A DNA stretch of 64,000 bases from an uncultured Collinsella sp. (GCA_900758375.1 CAAERJ010000009.1:1-64000), one strand, 5' to 3'. Shown: positions 1 to 9,202, counted from the first letter of the stretch. Made by a program: numbers and translations. Notes: generated from the letters alone by a model not told the origin.

Positions 1-180
1 AGTCATTGGGGACGTTCTTAAATGACTAGTCAAACGGGACACCCTTGGCACTTGGGGACGTTCCTTATGTGCCGGCCTTTTAGGAACGTCCCCAAGTGTC
101 GGCAGATTGGGACACTTCTTCTCGCCAAACGTTAAAGACTGTCCCCAACGACTAGTCATTTAAGAACGTCCCCAATGACT
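1..180. repeat. Compound palindrome with GGGGACGTTC core
   Basis: Bases 1-31 and 150-180 are a perfect 31-bp inverted repeat. Inside them a second inverted repeat carries CACTTGGGGACGTTCCT and its complement at about 49-110. The words TTGGGGACGTTCTTAAA and GACTAGTC recur near 17757, 22410 and 53048. No coding frame is convincing here. It lies beyond the 3' end of galM. This may be a transcription-ending cruciform or a small non-autonomous mobile repeat; which one cannot be told from the sequence. Confidence 0.75.
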
Positions 181-247
181 AGGTAGCAAAGCGCCCGTCG
201 GCGGTGGTGCCGGCGGGCGCTGCTGTGCGATATGTTGCGTTGTGGGC

Positions 248-1300
248 TTAGTGCCTCATAAAGTGGTACTCGATCACATTGCTGTAGGGGTGACCCGGGC
301 CCACGATGCCCTGCGGGAACAGCGGCTGGTGCGGCGTGTCGGGGAACATCTCTGCCTCGAGGGCAAAGCCGGCGCCCCAGCCATAGTTGGCATCGTCCTT
401 GGCGTGCTCGTCGCCCAGCCAGTTGCCGGTGTAGAGCTGCACGCCCGGTGCGGTGGTGTAGTAGTCTAACTCACGACCGGTCCACATCTCCTCGACATGC
501 ATCGCGCGGCGCAGATTACGGCCGTACTGATAGCCATCGATGCACAGGCAGTGGTCGTAGCCACGGGCCTGCTTAATCTGCGGGTCGTCGGCTTCCATGC
601 CGGGCGCGACGGGGCGCAGCTCACGGAAGTCAAACGGCGTGCCCTCGACCGGAGCGATTTCACCGGTGGGGATATTCTGCTCGTTGATGGGCAGGTAGTG
701 GGCAGCGTTAGCAACAAAGAAGTGCTCGCAGTCCATGCCGGCGTTATGGCCGGCAAGGTTAAAGTACGTGTGGTTGGTCATGGACACGTAGGTGGCGCGG
801 TCGCTCTCGCAGCCATACTCGACACGAAAGACGCCGGTGCGCGTCACGGTAAACACGGCTGTAAAGGTGCGGTTGCCGGGCAGGCCCAGCTCGCCATCCT
901 CAAGCGAGGTGGTCATGCGCACGGCGTTGTGGACCTCGTCGAGCTCAACGTCCCACACGCGCTTGTGCAGGCCGTGCTCAAGATCGCTGTGTAGGTTGTT
1001 GGCGCCTTCGTTGGCCGGCATATGCCAGTCCGTGCCTGCGATGGTGATCGTGGCACCTGCAGTGCGGTTGGCCACAGGTCCGATGGTCGCGCCAAAGCAG
1101 GCGGGGTTGTCAAAGTAATCCTCGAGCTTATCGAAGCCCAGCACCACATCGCGCACGTTGTCGGGAATGTCGGGCACGTCGATGCCCAACACGGTAGCGC
1201 CATAGTCCATAATGCGAACGCAGATCTCGGGCCCGTTGAGGGTGTAACGATGAACGGGGGTACCGCACGGCGCGGTGCCGAAAAGCTCGGAAGTGATCAT
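248..1300 (-). CDS. galM: Aldose 1-epimerase (galactose mutarotase)
   Basis: The 350-aa protein interconverts the alpha and beta anomers of galactose or glucose in the cytoplasm, feeding galactokinase. Family landmarks are visible in order: NNLHSDLEHG near residue 100, TNHTYFNLAGH with the conserved histidine around residue 175, and FALEAEMFPD near the C-terminus, which carries the likely catalytic glutamate. The length matches the family. I place the start at 1300 because AGGAA lies just upstream; an in-frame ATG at 1360 has no good ribosome site. It is divergent from the DeoR gene at 1506 and is the first gene of the galactose/lactose island. The assignment is firm; a preference among hexoses is not visible. 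Confidence 0.93.
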   Translation of the reverse strand: MITSELFGTAPCGTPVHRYTLNGPEICVRIMDYGATVLGIDVPDIPDNVRDVVLGFDKLEDYFDNPACFGATIGPVANRTAGATITIAGTDWHMPANEGANNLHSDLEHGLHKRVWDVELDEVHNAVRMTTSLEDGELGLPGNRTFTAVFTVTRTGVFRVEYGCESDRATYVSMTNHTYFNLAGHNAGMDCEHFFVANAAHYLPINEQNIPTGEIAPVEGTPFDFRELRPVAPGMEADDPQIKQARGYDHCLCIDGYQYGRNLRRAMHVEEMWTGRELDYYTTAPGVQLYTGNWLGDEHAKDDANYGWGAGFALEAEMFPDTPHQPLFPQGIVGPGHPYSNVIEYHFMRH

Positions 1301-1455
1301 TTGGTTCCTAACATCGAGGTATTTCCGACAAACTGTAGCGCGAACAGGCGAGATTATCACTACACCCCACTAAAGCAGGGGGTATTTTTCTCAAAAAAGT
1401 GATGATTGGAGCTGTGCGGGCGTTCATTTCTGACGCGCGCGAGTCTGATACAATT

Positions 1456-1475
1456 TGTTCGTTATTGTTTGAATT
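1456..1475 (+). promoter_or_regulatory. Candidate DeoR/LacR operator
   Basis: TGTTCGTTATTGTTTG lies 31 bp upstream of the DeoR start. It closely resembles TGTTCTTTTTTGTTTG before lacF (17224) and the exact 12-mer TGTTCGATATTG found at 10845, 17143 and, on the other strand, 29056-29067. Binding by the adjacent DeoR protein is inferred. Confidence 0.45.
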
Positions 1476-1505
1476 GACGTGAGCGTGGAACAGCGAGGAC
1501 TCATC

Positions 1506-2270
1506 GTGATTAAAGCGGAGCGACAGGATAAGGTTCGGCAGCTGCTCGAGGAACAGGGCACGGTCTCGGTCAAGGAGATTTCGGATGCGTTAGGTGTCTC
1601 GGACATGACGATCCGTCGCGACCTTGAGGAGCTTGCGAGCCTAGGCGAGATCGAGCGCGTGCACGGCGGAGCCCGCAGTGCACAGGGCCGTCCCCACGCT
1701 ATGCTGCGCCATGAGTATTCGCACAGCGAAAAGCGCACCAAGCATGCCGAGGAAAAGCTGCAGATTGCGCGCCGTGCTGTGGAGCTTATCGAGGAAGGCT
1801 CGACCATCTTTTTGGGCACGGGCACTACGGTGGAGCAGATGGCCTCGATGCTGCCGGCGTTTCGCCTGCGCATTGTGACCAATTCGCTTTCGGTGTTTAA
1901 CCTGCTCGAGGCGCGCGAAGACTGCGACCTGTGCCTCGTGGGCGGTATGTACCGTCGCCGCACCGCCGCTTTTGTGGGGCCAACGGCCGAGGATACTCTG
2001 CGTGCGTTGGGTATCGATGCGGCGTTTATCGGCGCCAACGGCATTCTGGATGGCGACGTGTCTACGTCTAATATGGATGAGGGTCGTATTCAGCAGCTCG
2101 CCTTTAGCAAGGCCGACTCGCGCTATCTGATCGCCGACTCCAGCAAGATCGGCAAGCGCGACTTCTACACCTTCTGCCGCTTGGACAATTTGGACGCCGT
2201 GGTGTGCGAGCCGGGTATCGCCGCCGAGGATCGTGTCGCCATCGAGGAACACACGCAGGTCATCTGCTAG
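1506..2270 (+). CDS. DeoR-family repressor, LacR-like
   Basis: The protein of about 254 aa has an N-terminal winged helix-turn-helix (VKEISDALGVSDMTIRRDLEELA, about residues 20-42) followed by the DeoR sugar-phosphate sensor domain with FLGTGTTVEQMA and GANGILDG motifs. Members of this family are usually released from DNA by a phosphosugar; LacR of Gram-positive lactose operons responds to tagatose-6-phosphate. I chose the GTG at 1506, which has GCGAGGAC upstream and gives a family-typical N-terminus; a GTG at 1479 is also open. TGTTC-type sites occur before this gene, lacF, lacG2 and the aldolase, so control of the tagatose-6-phosphate genes is a reasonable inference. A second DeoR at 28120 could share these sites. 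Confidence 0.85.
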   Translation: MIKAERQDKVRQLLEEQGTVSVKEISDALGVSDMTIRRDLEELASLGEIERVHGGARSAQGRPHAMLRHEYSHSEKRTKHAEEKLQIARRAVELIEEGSTIFLGTGTTVEQMASMLPAFRLRIVTNSLSVFNLLEAREDCDLCLVGGMYRRRTAAFVGPTAEDTLRALGIDAAFIGANGILDGDVSTSNMDEGRIQQLAFSKADSRYLIADSSKIGKRDFYTFCRLDNLDAVVCEPGIAAEDRVAIEEHTQVIC

Positions 2271-2373
2271 CTTAGGTATTACAGATCTAGACATTTCGAA
2301 CCGGGTGCCCCCGTTCATCTCAATTTGTAACAATTGGGGCCAAAAATCTCTGCTAGATGTTACAGATCGAGAT
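2237..2373. repeat. 56-bp TGTAACA/TGTTACA dyads, one half and one full copy
   Basis: The full unit is 2318-2373. Its outer arms TCTCAATTTGTAACA and TGTTACAGATCGAGA pair over 15 bp around a 26-nt loop with a recognisable AAAA-CTCGGCTAGA text. A right half-unit ends at 2292, exactly 81 bp upstream of the end of the full unit, so its left half would lie within the 3' end of the DeoR coding sequence. The unit lies between the convergent DeoR and lacG genes. Further copies are at 7047-7342 and 12216-12352. Confidence 0.85.
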
Positions 2374-2397
2374 AAACGGCCCGCACGGGCTCACCAA

Positions 2398-2444
2398 AAA
2401 CAAAAAGGCCGCATGCGAACCCGTGGAGGGATTCGCATGCGGCC
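2398..2444 (-). terminator. Rho-independent terminator of lacG1
   Basis: GGCCGCATGCGAA pairs with TTCGCATGCGGCC. Read on the minus strand the stem is followed by CTTTTTGTTTTTGG, 20 bp after the lacG1 stop. Confidence 0.85.
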
Positions 2445-2466
2445 GACAGGGGGTATGCGGCAAAAG

Positions 2467-3888
2467 TTAGGCCATGAGCAGGCCGGTCTCCGCGACGTTC
2501 TTGTACCAGTACGCGCTCGCCTTGGGATAGCGCTTCTGGGTCTCAAAGTCGATGTAGAACAGGCCATAGCGCTTGTTATAGCCGTTGGTCCAGGAGAACT
2601 GGTCCTGCAGAGACCACACGAAGTAACCGTCGACGTTTACGCCGCCGTCGATTGCCTTGAGGATCCATGCGAGATGCTGACGCATGTAGTCGATGCGAGG
2701 GGCGTCGTCGATAAAGCCGTCCTCAAAGTCGTCCTTATAGCCCATGCCGTTCTCGGTGATGTAGATCTTCTTGTAGTTGGGGTAATCGTTCTTAATGCGG
2801 AGCAGCAGGTCGTAGAGGCCCTCGGGATAGATAATCCAGTCCCAATCGGTGGTGGGTACGCCTTCGCGCACGCATGACTCGCCCACGCCCTTGAGGAACC
2901 AGCGCGAGGAGCCCTTGTCGCCGGTGCCATTGTGGTTGATGTCGTTTTCGCCCTCGGCGGCACGCAGGAACTGGCACTTGTAGGTGTTGACGCCCAGGCA
3001 ATCGTTGTAGGGGAGCGCGGCGGTCAGCGCGGCGATGTCCTCGTCGCGGACGTCGAGCTCGCCGCCGGCGATATGGGCCAGCTTGGTCGCAGCCTCCATG
3101 GTGTCAGCTGCATAGTGGCCGCGGAAGGTGGCGTCGAGTACCCAGCGGTTGTTGATGACGTCGGCCATGCGAGCTGCCTCGCAGTCGGCGGCGTTGTTGG
3201 GATCGAGGGGATACTTGGGCTCCAGGTTCTGGACAATGCCGATCTCGCCCTCAAAGCCGCCCTCATGGAAGGCAACGACAGCCTTGGCGTGGGCCACCAT
3301 CATGTTGTGCATGAGCTGGAAGGCCTTGTCCAGGCGATACTTCTCGCCGTGCGGCCAGTTGCCGACGATAAAGCTGCCCTCGGCGGTCGCGGGAATCTCG
3401 TTAAAGGTGAACCAGTGCTTGACCTCGGTGAACTCGGCAAAGCAGAACTTGGCGTACTCGACAAAGGCGTCGATCGTCGTGCGCGTCAGGAAGCCCTCGC
3501 CGCCGTTCTGGTAAAAGGCCTCGGGCGTATCGAAGTGATCGAGCGTGACATAGGGGGTAACGCCGGCTTTATTGCAGGTGGCGAAAAGCTCGTGATAGAA
3601 GGCGACACCCTCGGGGTTGATCTCGCCAGTGCCGCTGGGGAAGATGCGGCTCCAAGCGATGGAGACGCGGATACCGTTGATGCCAAAACGCTGGCACAGG
3701 TCGATATCGACCGGATACTTGTTGTAGAAATCGCTTGCGGGGTCGGGGGAGAAGCGACCCTGGGCAGCCAGGAAATCGTCCCAGGGCACTTTGCCCTTGC
3801 CGTGCGTGCGGGTCTCGCCTTCAACCTGGTAAGCAGCGGTGGCGCCGCCAAACACAAAGCCGTCGGGGAACTGCATGGGGTTGGTCAT
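2467..3888 (-). CDS. lacG: 6-phospho-beta-galactosidase, GH1 (cassette 1)
   Basis: The 473-aa enzyme hydrolyses the phosphorylated disaccharide delivered by a Lac-type PTS into galactose-6-phosphate (or another 6-phosphohexose) and an aglycone sugar. GH1 features are clear: acid/base E164 in TFNE and nucleophile E379 in ITENG. FSWTNGYNKRYG places S432, K439 and Y441 at the LacG phosphate-binding positions, so I prefer 6-phospho-beta-galactosidase over an ordinary beta-glucosidase. Odd point: the usual LHHFDTP reads LDHFDTP (D117) here, unlike the two paralogs. It is transcribed after the EIICB gene at 3965, 76 bp away. The start is supported by GAAAGGATGACTC upstream. The exact disaccharide is unknown. 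Confidence 0.88.
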   Translation of the reverse strand: MTNPMQFPDGFVFGGATAAYQVEGETRTHGKGKVPWDDFLAAQGRFSPDPASDFYNKYPVDIDLCQRFGINGIRVSIAWSRIFPSGTGEINPEGVAFYHELFATCNKAGVTPYVTLDHFDTPEAFYQNGGEGFLTRTTIDAFVEYAKFCFAEFTEVKHWFTFNEIPATAEGSFIVGNWPHGEKYRLDKAFQLMHNMMVAHAKAVVAFHEGGFEGEIGIVQNLEPKYPLDPNNAADCEAARMADVINNRWVLDATFRGHYAADTMEAATKLAHIAGGELDVRDEDIAALTAALPYNDCLGVNTYKCQFLRAAEGENDINHNGTGDKGSSRWFLKGVGESCVREGVPTTDWDWIIYPEGLYDLLLRIKNDYPNYKKIYITENGMGYKDDFEDGFIDDAPRIDYMRQHLAWILKAIDGGVNVDGYFVWSLQDQFSWTNGYNKRYGLFYIDFETQKRYPKASAYWYKNVAETGLLMA

Positions 3889-3964
3889 GAGTCATCCTTT
3901 CTGTGGGATTCGAATAGGGAGAGGTGCCCGAACTGGGGATCCGGGCACCAACAGAGGGAGGAAC

Positions 3965-5743
3965 CTAGTCGAGGTTCTCGCGGAGCCACTTGATGGCGCC
4001 AGCGGGGTCGCGAGTAAGGTCGATATATTCCTTACCGCGCGGGGCGAGCAGCTTAATGCCCAGGCGATCGGTGTCGGCCTTCATGTCGTTGTAGTAGCTA
4101 CGGACCTGCGGGGCAAGCACGATAACGTCGTACTGATCCATGATGGCAGTGTGCTGGCCATAGGCGCCTGCGGAGGAAGCGATGTTCTCTCCGGTCTGCG
4201 CGGCACCTTCCTTGATGGCGTTGGCAAGCATGGCAGAGGTGCCGGCGCCGGCGCACAGGACGAGGACCTTCAGACCGTCGACATCCTTCTTAGCGGATGC
4301 ATCGGCAGCGGGCTCGGGCTGATCGGCGACAGGCTTGCTGTCAGCGGCAGCGGCGGTCGGCTCGACGGCAGCGGTGGCCTGCTCGACAGCGGGCGCAGAG
4401 GTGCTGGCGGCGATGGTGGCAGCACCATCGGACTCGAGACCCAGCTCGGCGGCGCGCTCGGCTTCCTGGTCGCAGAGCAGCTTATCGTATGCCTTCAAGA
4501 ACGGCAGGTAGATGATGGCGTCCAGCAAGATGATGATCGCGACAAATACCAGGGCGATAAGCTGGAAGTTTGTAGTGATGAAGATGCCGATGGGGGCAGG
4601 GGTAGCCCAAGGCACCACGAAGGAGAAGCCGTTCATGCCCACGTTGTCGATAAAGAACTTGGCAACACTCACGTTGACGCAGCCGGCGGCAACAAAGGGG
4701 ATGAGCATGTAGGGGTTAAGGATCATCGGCGCGCCAAAGAGCAGCGGTTCGTTGACGGCGAAGGCAACAGGAACAATCGAGGCCTTGCCGACGGCTTTGA
4801 GCTGTTTGGACTTCATAAAGAGAATCAGCAGAAGCGGCACGATGAACGTGGCGCCGGTGCCGCCGAACTCACCCACGAGCGACATGTTAAAGGTGAGGGA
4901 GTGGGCGGGGTGGCCACCGGCCAGCAGAACCTGCAGGTTCTCGGCCTGGTTGGCAAGACGGATGGGGTCGATGCCCGGCTGGACAATCGAAGGGCCGTGG
5001 ACGCCGATGAACCAGAAGAACGCGGTGGCCGCCTGAATAAGGATGAGTCCGGGGTAGGTCTCTGCCGCAGTGAAGAGCGGGGAGAGCAGTTTGATAAGCA
5101 ACTCGGAGAACGGAACGCCCATGAGGTTGCGCACAACGACATCGACGATGCCGCAGATGATGACAGCACCGCCAAAGGGGATGATGTCGCGGAAGTTCTG
5201 AGCGATGGCGCCCGGGACCTCCTTGGGCAGCTTAATGGTCAGATCGCGCGAGACGCAGAATTTGTAGACCCACACGGTAATGAACGCGGCGATATAGGCC
5301 GAGAACAGACCGCGCGTGCCCATGCTGGTGCAATCGAAGACCGAAAGTTCGGAGCCGTTGAACTTGGTGGTGAACTGCGTGACTGCGAGCAGCAGCATGC
5401 TGCACTGGGCGGCCACCATGGTGGAACCGTCGTTGAGCACTTTGCCGGCGGGCATACGACGGTTCATGGATGCCGTGAAGTTCTTGGCAGTGGTGCCGGC
5501 AACCATGATGCCCATGACGCCCATGGTGAAGTTGTACAGCTTGTTGCACCAGTCGATGAGCGGCTGGGGCAGCGTGATGCCGACAACGCCGGGAAGGGTG
5601 GCAATGAGCAGAAAGATCGAAGAGGTGAGGACAATGGGCATGCACCCAAGGAATCCGTCCTTGATGGCCTGGAGGTAGATGTTCCTCGAGATCTTCTCAA
5701 AGAACGGTTGATGCTTTTCGAGCATCTTTACGATGGCGTCCAT
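3965..5743 (-). CDS. lacE: PTS lactose-family EIICB (cassette 1)
   Basis: This 592-aa fused permease imports and phosphorylates a beta-galactoside-type disaccharide across the cytoplasmic membrane. Residues 1 to about 415 are the Lac-family EIIC membrane domain, beginning with the typical amphipathic EKHQPFFEKISRNIYLQAI. An Ala/Pro-rich linker (about 430-485) leads to an EIIB domain with phospho-cysteine C497 in VLCAGAGTSAML. No EIIA is fused or adjacent; the only EIIA-Lac in the window is lacF at 17326. It is first in an operon with lacG at 2467. AAGGAGCTCT precedes the ATG. A LacI operator and a pair of 21-bp-spaced repeats lie upstream. Confidence 0.93.
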   Translation of the reverse strand: MDAIVKMLEKHQPFFEKISRNIYLQAIKDGFLGCMPIVLTSSIFLLIATLPGVVGITLPQPLIDWCNKLYNFTMGVMGIMVAGTTAKNFTASMNRRMPAGKVLNDGSTMVAAQCSMLLLAVTQFTTKFNGSELSVFDCTSMGTRGLFSAYIAAFITVWVYKFCVSRDLTIKLPKEVPGAIAQNFRDIIPFGGAVIICGIVDVVVRNLMGVPFSELLIKLLSPLFTAAETYPGLILIQAATAFFWFIGVHGPSIVQPGIDPIRLANQAENLQVLLAGGHPAHSLTFNMSLVGEFGGTGATFIVPLLLILFMKSKQLKAVGKASIVPVAFAVNEPLLFGAPMILNPYMLIPFVAAGCVNVSVAKFFIDNVGMNGFSFVVPWATPAPIGIFITTNFQLIALVFVAIIILLDAIIYLPFLKAYDKLLCDQEAERAAELGLESDGAATIAASTSAPAVEQATAAVEPTAAAADSKPVADQPEPAADASAKKDVDGLKVLVLCAGAGTSAMLANAIKEGAAQTGENIASSAGAYGQHTAIMDQYDVIVLAPQVRSYYNDMKADTDRLGIKLLAPRGKEYIDLTRDPAGAIKWLRENLD

Positions 5744-5844
5744 AGAGCTCCTTTGCTGCTTGATGCGCGATGCATGTGGATGGAACTGGTCGTCGATGGA
5801 TGGTCAGGACTGCCCGGAAACCTTCCTGCTTAAGGAAGGCATTG

Positions 5845-5890
5845 CGAAATGACAACGTTGTCATTTCGTTAATGACAACGTAAGACATTT
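5845..5890. promoter_or_regulatory. LacI operator of cassette 1
   Basis: A 24-bp perfect palindrome spans 5845-5868, with core AATGACAACGTTGTCATT. A half-related copy, AATGACAACGTAAGACAT, follows at 5871. It lies about 100 bp upstream of the EIICB start, in the divergent gap with the LacI gene at 6018, which is its likely reader. Confidence 0.8.
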
Positions 5891-5914
5891 TTGGAAGAGC
5901 AACAAGGATATACG

Positions 5915-5945
5915 GGTGAGCGGTCGATATTGTTCGGTAAACGGT
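5915..5945 (-). promoter_or_regulatory. 21-bp-spaced direct repeat, candidate activator site (lacE1)
   Basis: On the minus strand ACCGTTTACC (5936-5945) and ACCGCTCACC (5915-5924) are exactly 21 bp apart and point towards the EIICB-lacG operon. Six other pairs with the same spacing occur in the window. Confidence 0.65.
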
Positions 5946-6017
5946 TGATTTATCAGTCAGGCAGGTAGTGTATGCTAGAACGCAAAAACAAGCGATGTAA
6001 AACCGACTGGAGAAGCA

Positions 6018-7028
6018 GTGGCAACGATGGACAAGAAAAATGTCTCAATGAATGATGTGGCGATTGCCGCTGGTGTTTCTCTCAAGACGGTTTCGCGCGT
6101 GATTAACGAGCCCGATAGCGTGCGAGAGTCGACACGCGATAAGGTTCATTCGGCCATGGAGGCGCTCGGGTTTCGAGCCAACTTTGCCGCGCGTTCGCTC
6201 AAGTTGGGCCGTTACGGGTGCATCGGCGTCGTGCTGTTCCACTTGTCGGGCGGTGCCGTGGACATGATCGACGGTATCGCCGATGCCGCCGAAGAGCGAG
6301 GCTTTGCTCTTACGATGATCAAAAAGCGGGCGGGGGAGAAGATGACCCTTGCCGAAGCGGCGCGTAGGATGTCGCAGCTCCCCGTCGACGGCATGATTTT
6401 CAACCTGCGCCAGATGGTCGATGACTTTGATACCTTTGAGGCGCCGAAAGACCTCAAGACGGTGATTATCACACCGATGGAACATCCTACCTGCTCTACC
6501 GTCAGTGACGACCAAGAGGGCGGCGCGCGCATGGCGTGCGAGTACTTCTTGAACCACGGGCACAAGAACGTGTACTTCGTCTCTGGTAAGAAAGAGTCAC
6601 TGTCGAGCCAGTGCCGTATGAAAGGTTGGCGAGCGGCACTCGAGGCACGTGGCATTGAGCCGCCCGAGCCTCTGCAAGGCGATTGGAATGCGGATAGTGG
6701 CTATGCCGCGGGCCTTGTGCTTGCCGATAAGCCCGATTGCACGGCGGTCCTCGCTGCTAACGACTGCATGGCAAACGGCGTGATGATGGCTCTACGTGAC
6801 AAAGGGCTCAATGTGCCCGACGACGTGTCCGTGATCGGCTTCGACGATGAGCTCTACAAGACGATTCCCAACTCGATTCTGACGTCGGTGAAGTTTCGCC
6901 ACCGCGAACTGGGCATCCGTGCGCTTAACGAGGTCGTCGCAGGTCTGGAAGCCCCGAGCTCCAGAAGTCGTACGCTCGTCTCGGGCGTGTTGGTCGAGCG
7001 TTCCAGCGTGAGGGATCTGCGGGCGTAG
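6018..7028 (+). CDS. LacI-family repressor (cassette 1)
   Basis: The 336-aa regulator has a LacI helix-turn-helix near residues 10-30, with recognition helix GVSLKTVSRVIN, a hinge helix (FRANFAARSLKLG) and a periplasmic-binding-protein-like sensor domain (about 65-336). It starts at GTG 6018 after CTGGAGAAGCA. It is divergent from the EIICB-lacG operon and probably represses it through the palindrome at 5845-5868. The specificity residues LK at the start of the recognition helix differ from those of the three paralogs (RQ, EQ, QQ). The inducer is not known from sequence. The gene ends before a cluster of 56-bp dyads. Confidence 0.9.
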   Translation: MATMDKKNVSMNDVAIAAGVSLKTVSRVINEPDSVRESTRDKVHSAMEALGFRANFAARSLKLGRYGCIGVVLFHLSGGAVDMIDGIADAAEERGFALTMIKKRAGEKMTLAEAARRMSQLPVDGMIFNLRQMVDDFDTFEAPKDLKTVIITPMEHPTCSTVSDDQEGGARMACEYFLNHGHKNVYFVSGKKESLSSQCRMKGWRAALEARGIEPPEPLQGDWNADSGYAAGLVLADKPDCTAVLAANDCMANGVMMALRDKGLNVPDDVSVIGFDDELYKTIPNSILTSVKFRHRELGIRALNEVVAGLEAPSSRSRTLVSGVLVERSSVRDLRA

Positions 7029-7046
7029 ACGTGCTCGGCCTGCTCG

Positions 7047-7342
7047 TCTAAATCTGTAACAGGTGGGACCCGAAAACTCGACTAGGTGTTATAGATTGAG
7101 ATTTTGTCTACCCAGCCATCATCTTTGTCTCGATCTGTAACAGTTAGGAGTGAAATGACCAGCCAGGTGTTACAGATCTAGATTGATTGGATTGACCCAT
7201 CTGTTTGTCTCGATCTGTAACATCTAAGCGGTCAAAAGCGGTCTACATGTTACAGATTGAGATTTTTGGCTTGGCCTGTGCGTTCACCTCGATCTGTAAC
7301 AGCTGGGACCCAAAAACTCGGCTAGATGTTACAGATTAAGAT
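7047..7342. repeat. Array of four 56-bp TGTAACA/TGTTACA dyads
   Basis: Units lie at 7047-7102, 7128-7183, 7208-7263 and 7287-7342. Every unit is 56 bp and the starts are 81, 80 and 79 bp apart. Each has arms close to TCTCGATCTGTAACA and TGTTACAGATCGAGA; about half the substitutions keep pairing through G-U. The loop text varies between GGACC-AAAACTCG and CGGTCAAAAGCGG types. With the terminator at 7367 they fill the gap between the convergent LacI and EIICB genes, and no gene is seen in 7029-7441. Confidence 0.9.
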
Positions 7343-7366
7343 GAACAGGAGGACGGGTGCGGTCTA

Positions 7367-7413
7367 AACAAAATGGCCCGCGCATCACGCATCGATGCAC
7401 GGGCCATTTTGTT
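7367..7413. terminator. Bidirectional terminator between lacI and lacE2
   Basis: AACAAAATGGCCCG pairs with CGGGCCATTTTGTT. The A/T flanks give a U tract in both directions, serving both convergent genes. Confidence 0.85.
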
Positions 7414-7441
7414 TCTGCGAGCGGCAGGTGGCGTCAGCGTC

Positions 7442-9202
7442 TTATGCCTCGAGGTTTTCCTCGATCCAGGCGACGGCACCCTTGGGATCCTTAGTGAGGT
7501 CGATGTACTGTTTGCCCTTGGGCGACAGCAGCGTGATGCCCAGGCGGTCGGTGTCGGCCTTCATCTCGTTGTAATAGGTGCGAACCTGCGGAGCCAGGAC
7601 GATGACGTTGTACTGGTCCATGATGGCGTAGTGGCTGCCGTAGGCACCGGCGTTGGCGGTAATGTCGATGCCCAGCTCGTCGGCGCCTTCCTTAAGCGCG
7701 TTGGCGAGCAGTGCAGAGGTGCCGGCGCCAGCGCACAGAACCAGAACCCTCAGATCCTTGCCCTTAAGGGCGGACGGAGCTGCGGAGGCCTCAGTGGCAG
7801 AAGCGGTCTCGACAACAGGAGCCTCAACGGCGGGGGCGGCAGCGGTCTTGACGGCCTTGGTCTCCTCGGCCTCTTCTTCGGCCAGGGTCTCGGCCTCCTG
7901 CTTGCACAGGACGTTGTCGTAGGCCTTGCAGAACGGGTAGTAGATTAAGAAGTCAACGACCAGCAGGACGACAACCAGGACCAGAGAGATCGGCTGGAAG
8001 TTGGTGTCGATGAAGGTGCCGATCGGTCCGGGGAGTGCCCACGGCATGGCATAGATAAAGCCGTTCATGCCCAAAAAGTCGATGAAGAACTTACCAATGA
8101 GGACGTTGGCCACGGGGGCAAACAGGAACGGGATCAGGAAGTACGGGTTGAGGATGATGGGCGCGGCGAACAGCAGCGGTTCGTTGACGGCGAACATCAC
8201 GGGTACGACAGAGGCTTTGCCGACGGCCTTGAGCTGCTTGGAGCGCATAAAGAGCAGGAAGATGATCGGGACAATGAACGTGGCGCCGGTGCCGCCGAGT
8301 TCGCCGATGTAGTTACCGAAGTTCTCGGTCAGGGCGAGGGCGGGGTGACCGCCGGCCTGCAGCGTGGCGAGGTTGGTGGTGATGTTGCCAAACAGCGCGG
8401 CGTTGAGGGCAGGCTTAACGACCGAGGGGCCGTGGATGCCCATGAACCAGAACAGCGGGATCATGAACCAGATGAGGGCGAGGCCGGCGTAGGAATCGGC
8501 AGCGGCGAACAGCGGGCTCACCAGCGTGGAGATGACGTTGGCAAACGGGACGGCCAAGCAGGTGCGGCAGATAACGTCGATGACGGCGACAAACAGGATG
8601 GAGAAGCTGAAGGCGAAGATGTCGCGGAAGTTCTGGGCGATGGCGCCGGGGACTTCTTTGGGCAGCTTGATGGTGATGTCTCGCTTAATGCAGAAGGCAT
8701 AGATGTTGACCGTGGCAAATGCGGCGACAAAGGAGCTCAGTAGGCCCTTGGTGCCCATGTTGTCGGTAAAGAACACCGAGACATCGGCGCCGTCGATCTT
8801 GGCACTCGTCTGGGTAACGGCCAAGATGAGCATAGCGCACATGGCGGCGACCATGGTGCTCGTGGCGTTGATGGCCTTGCCGGCAGGCATGCGGCGGTTC
8901 TTGGAGCCGGTCAGCGCGCTTGCGGTGGTGCCGGCGACCATGATGCCCACGACGCCCATCGTGAAGTTGTAAACCTTGTTGCAGAAGTTCACGACGTCGA
9001 CGTTCCACCAGTCGGGCAGCGTAAAGCCGCCGACCGTGGCGACAACGCCCGGCAGGGTCGAAATAAGCAGGAAGACAGAAGAAGACAGGATGATGGGCAT
9101 TGCTGCCAAAAAGCCGTCTTTAATGGCCTGAAGGTAGATGTTCTTAGAGACCTTGTCGAAGTACGGCTGACCTTTCTCCAAGAACTTAACGATCGATTCC
9201 AT
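7442..9202 (-). CDS. lacE: PTS lactose-family EIICB (cassette 2)
   Basis: This 586-aa Lac-type permease has the same layout as the protein at 3965: EIIC membrane domain (1 to about 415), an Ala/Glu/Val-rich linker, and EIIB with phospho-cysteine C490 in VLCAGAGTSALL. It has no EIIA domain. Here the order of the cassette is reversed: the glycosidase gene at 9379 comes first and the permease second, across a 176-bp gap that holds a GC-rich hairpin (about 9309-9358). That hairpin has no U tract, so it may trim or stabilise RNA rather than end it. AGAGGAGCGTGAACT precedes the ATG. The transported sugar is likely a beta-linked galactoside or glucoside; the sequence does not decide. Confidence 0.92.
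   Translation of the reverse strand: MESIVKFLEKGQPYFDKVSKNIYLQAIKDGFLAAMPIILSSSVFLLISTLPGVVATVGGFTLPDWWNVDVVNFCNKVYNFTMGVVGIMVAGTTASALTGSKNRRMPAGKAINATSTMVAAMCAMLILAVTQTSAKIDGADVSVFFTDNMGTKGLLSSFVAAFATVNIYAFCIKRDITIKLPKEVPGAIAQNFRDIFAFSFSILFVAVIDVICRTCLAVPFANVISTLVSPLFAAADSYAGLALIWFMIPLFWFMGIHGPSVVKPALNAALFGNITTNLATLQAGGHPALALTENFGNYIGELGGTGATFIVPIIFLLFMRSKQLKAVGKASVVPVMFAVNEPLLFAAPIILNPYFLIPFLFAPVANVLIGKFFIDFLGMNGFIYAMPWALPGPIGTFIDTNFQPISLVLVVVLLVVDFLIYYPFCKAYDNVLCKQEAETLAEEEAEETKAVKTAAAPAVEAPVVETASATEASAAPSALKGKDLRVLVLCAGAGTSALLANALKEGADELGIDITANAGAYGSHYAIMDQYNVIVLAPQVRTYYNEMKADTDRLGITLLSPKGKQYIDLTKDPKGAVAWIEENLEA

Noticed and set aside
3839..5833. 664-aa plus-strand frame opposite the cassette 1 EIICB gene
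   Set aside because: It is a low-complexity Gly/Asp/Arg shadow of the permease codons with no domain and no promoter or ribosome site of its own. Similar long shadows lie opposite lacE3, lacG and pflB.
7047..7342. CRISPR array
   Set aside because: Four similar units at an 80-bp period suggested one, but the units are internally palindromic over 56 bp, the 23-25 bp gaps are short and partly similar, and no cas gene is near.
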